Shown here piece after piece: positions 13,593 to 14,224 of a DNA stretch of 14,224 nt; position 1 is the first letter of the stretch, and each line of letters begins with the position of its first letter. A model generated the notes under the pieces. The model did not search any database, was not told the DNA's origin, and saw only the letters and a program-made list of their open reading frames with translations. The translations under genes were made by a program, and so were the position numbers. Source of the DNA: an uncultured Erysipelotrichaceae bacterium (lineage in GTDB: Bacteria; Bacillota_I; Bacilli_A; RFN20; CAG-826); assembly GCA_947303755.1 (NCBI GenBank), contig CAMYZF010000027.1:1-14224 (forward strand), written 5' to 3'.

Positions 13593-14224
13593 ATGTTTAA
13601 TCCTTTATTTTATAAAGACAAAGTTGTCCTCATCACAGGACATACAGGATTTAAAGGTTCCTGGCTTTGTAAGATGCTCACTATGTTTGGAGCGAAGGTT
13701 ATTGGTTATTCTTTACAATCACCAACTAACCCAAACCTTTTTACATTAAGCAAAGTCAATAAAGATATCACTTCAATCATCGGTGATATTCGTGATTTTG
13801 GTTATTTGAAATCGGTCTTTGATAAATATCAACCAGAGATCGTTTTCCATTTAGCCGCTCAACCGATTGTTAGAGATTCCTATAAGGATCCAAAATATAC
13901 CTTTGATGTTAACATCATGGGCACAGTTAATGTCTTAGAATGCGTTAGACGCACTCCAAGTGTTAAATCTGTCGTCAATGTCACAACAGACAAGGTTTAT
14001 TTGAATAACGATATTGATAACCACGCTTTCAAAGAAGATGAACCATTAGATGGTTATGATCCATATTCCAACTCCAAATCATGTTCGGAACTCGTAACTC
14101 ATTCTTATAAGAAATCATTCTTCAATGACATGGATATCGCTGTTTCTACTGCACGCGCGGGTAATGTTATCGGTGGTGGAGATTTCTCCAATGATCGAAT
14201 CATCCCTGATTGCGTAAGAGCGGT
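13593..14224 (+). CDS. rfbG: CDP-glucose 4,6-dehydratase, C-terminus cut by window edge
   Basis: The first 210 codons of an extended SDR enzyme that turns CDP-glucose into CDP-4-keto-6-deoxyglucose using bound NAD. The cofactor motif is GHTGFKGSW (16-24), where FKGSWL is a family hallmark. HLAAQP (86-91), VTTDKVY (130-136, with Thr132 and Asp133 in the active site) and the catalytic YSNSK (Tyr158, Lys162) within DPYSNSKSCSE follow, then ARAGNVIGGGDF (188-199). The full family length is about 355 residues, so about 40 percent lies beyond the right edge. GGAAGGA precedes the ATG by 7 bases, and the gene follows rfbF after 3 bases. The later genes that would decide the final sugar (for example a dehydrase, reductase or epimerase) are not in the window. 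Confidence 0.95.
   Translation, partial: MFNPLFYKDKVVLITGHTGFKGSWLCKMLTMFGAKVIGYSLQSPTNPNLFTLSKVNKDITSIIGDIRDFGYLKSVFDKYQPEIVFHLAAQPIVRDSYKDPKYTFDVNIMGTVNVLECVRRTPSVKSVVNVTTDKVYLNNDIDNHAFKEDEPLDGYDPYSNSKSCSELVTHSYKKSFFNDMDIAVSTARAGNVIGGGDFSNDRIIPDCVRA

Noticed and set aside
13369..13749. Plus-strand open frame of 126 codons across the rfbF-rfbG junction
   Set aside because: It is out of frame with both genes, whose own frames carry full family motifs over the same bases.
1..14224. CRISPR array, tRNA or rRNA genes, insertion sequence or phage genes
   Set aside because: No regularly spaced repeats, no cloverleaf-like or rRNA-like sequence, and no transposase, integrase or phage-type protein were seen on either strand.
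1..14224. Mycoplasma-type code (TGA read as Trp)
   Set aside because: Conserved Trp residues in pckA, rfbF and the peroxidase are encoded by TGG, and TGA is used as a stop at natural gene ends.

Overview
The window is AT-rich DNA that looks like a low-GC Gram-positive (Bacilli/Erysipelotrichia-like or Mollicutes-relative) gut-type bacterium. The signs are A/T-ending codons, Firmicutes-style Shine-Dalgarno sites (AAGGAG, AAAGGA) before about half the genes, a lipoprotein with LRR_5-like and InlB/Flg_new-like segments, and an ATP-type PEP carboxykinase. TGA acts as a stop (for example at the ends of the 1503-2486 and 5895-7184 genes) and Trp is TGG, so the standard bacterial code applies. The species cannot be named from this sequence.

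Region 1 (1-2486, minus strand) is a tight three-gene unit read right to left: a lipoprotein, then a polytopic membrane protein overlapping it by an ATGA junction, then a Cys-type glutathione peroxidase 13 bases downstream that runs off the left edge. Region 2 (2487-4200) has a divergent intergenic region and a complete ATP-dependent PEP carboxykinase gene (pckA) closed by a clear intrinsic terminator.

Region 3 (4201-12683, plus strand) is a compact seven-gene surface-glycan operon: a single-pass extracytoplasmic protein of unknown family, a Wzx-like flippase, an NAD-dependent epimerase/reductase, a DPM1/GtrB-like family 2 glycosyltransferase with two C-terminal membrane helices, and three large membrane proteins. 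Two of the three are adjacent GT87/DUF2029-type paralogues. Gaps are at most 2 bases and several genes overlap. The inferred scheme is that the family 2 enzyme charges polyprenyl phosphate with a sugar, and the membrane GT-C-type enzymes use that donor outside the membrane to build or decorate a glycan exported by the flippase.

Region 4 (12684-14224) has a 126-base regulatory gap with its own promoter and palindrome. It is followed by rfbF (glucose-1-phosphate cytidylyltransferase) and the first 210 codons of rfbG (CDP-glucose 4,6-dehydratase). Together these make CDP-4-keto-6-deoxyglucose, the precursor of CDP-linked deoxy or dideoxy sugars. The window cuts off rfbG, so the genes that would show the final sugar lie outside it.

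The points most worth a second look are the unassigned extracytoplasmic protein heading the glycan operon, the trio of membrane glycosyltransferase-like proteins, and two promoter-proximal genes with no Shine-Dalgarno whose -10-like boxes sit so close to the ATG that the mRNAs could be leaderless.
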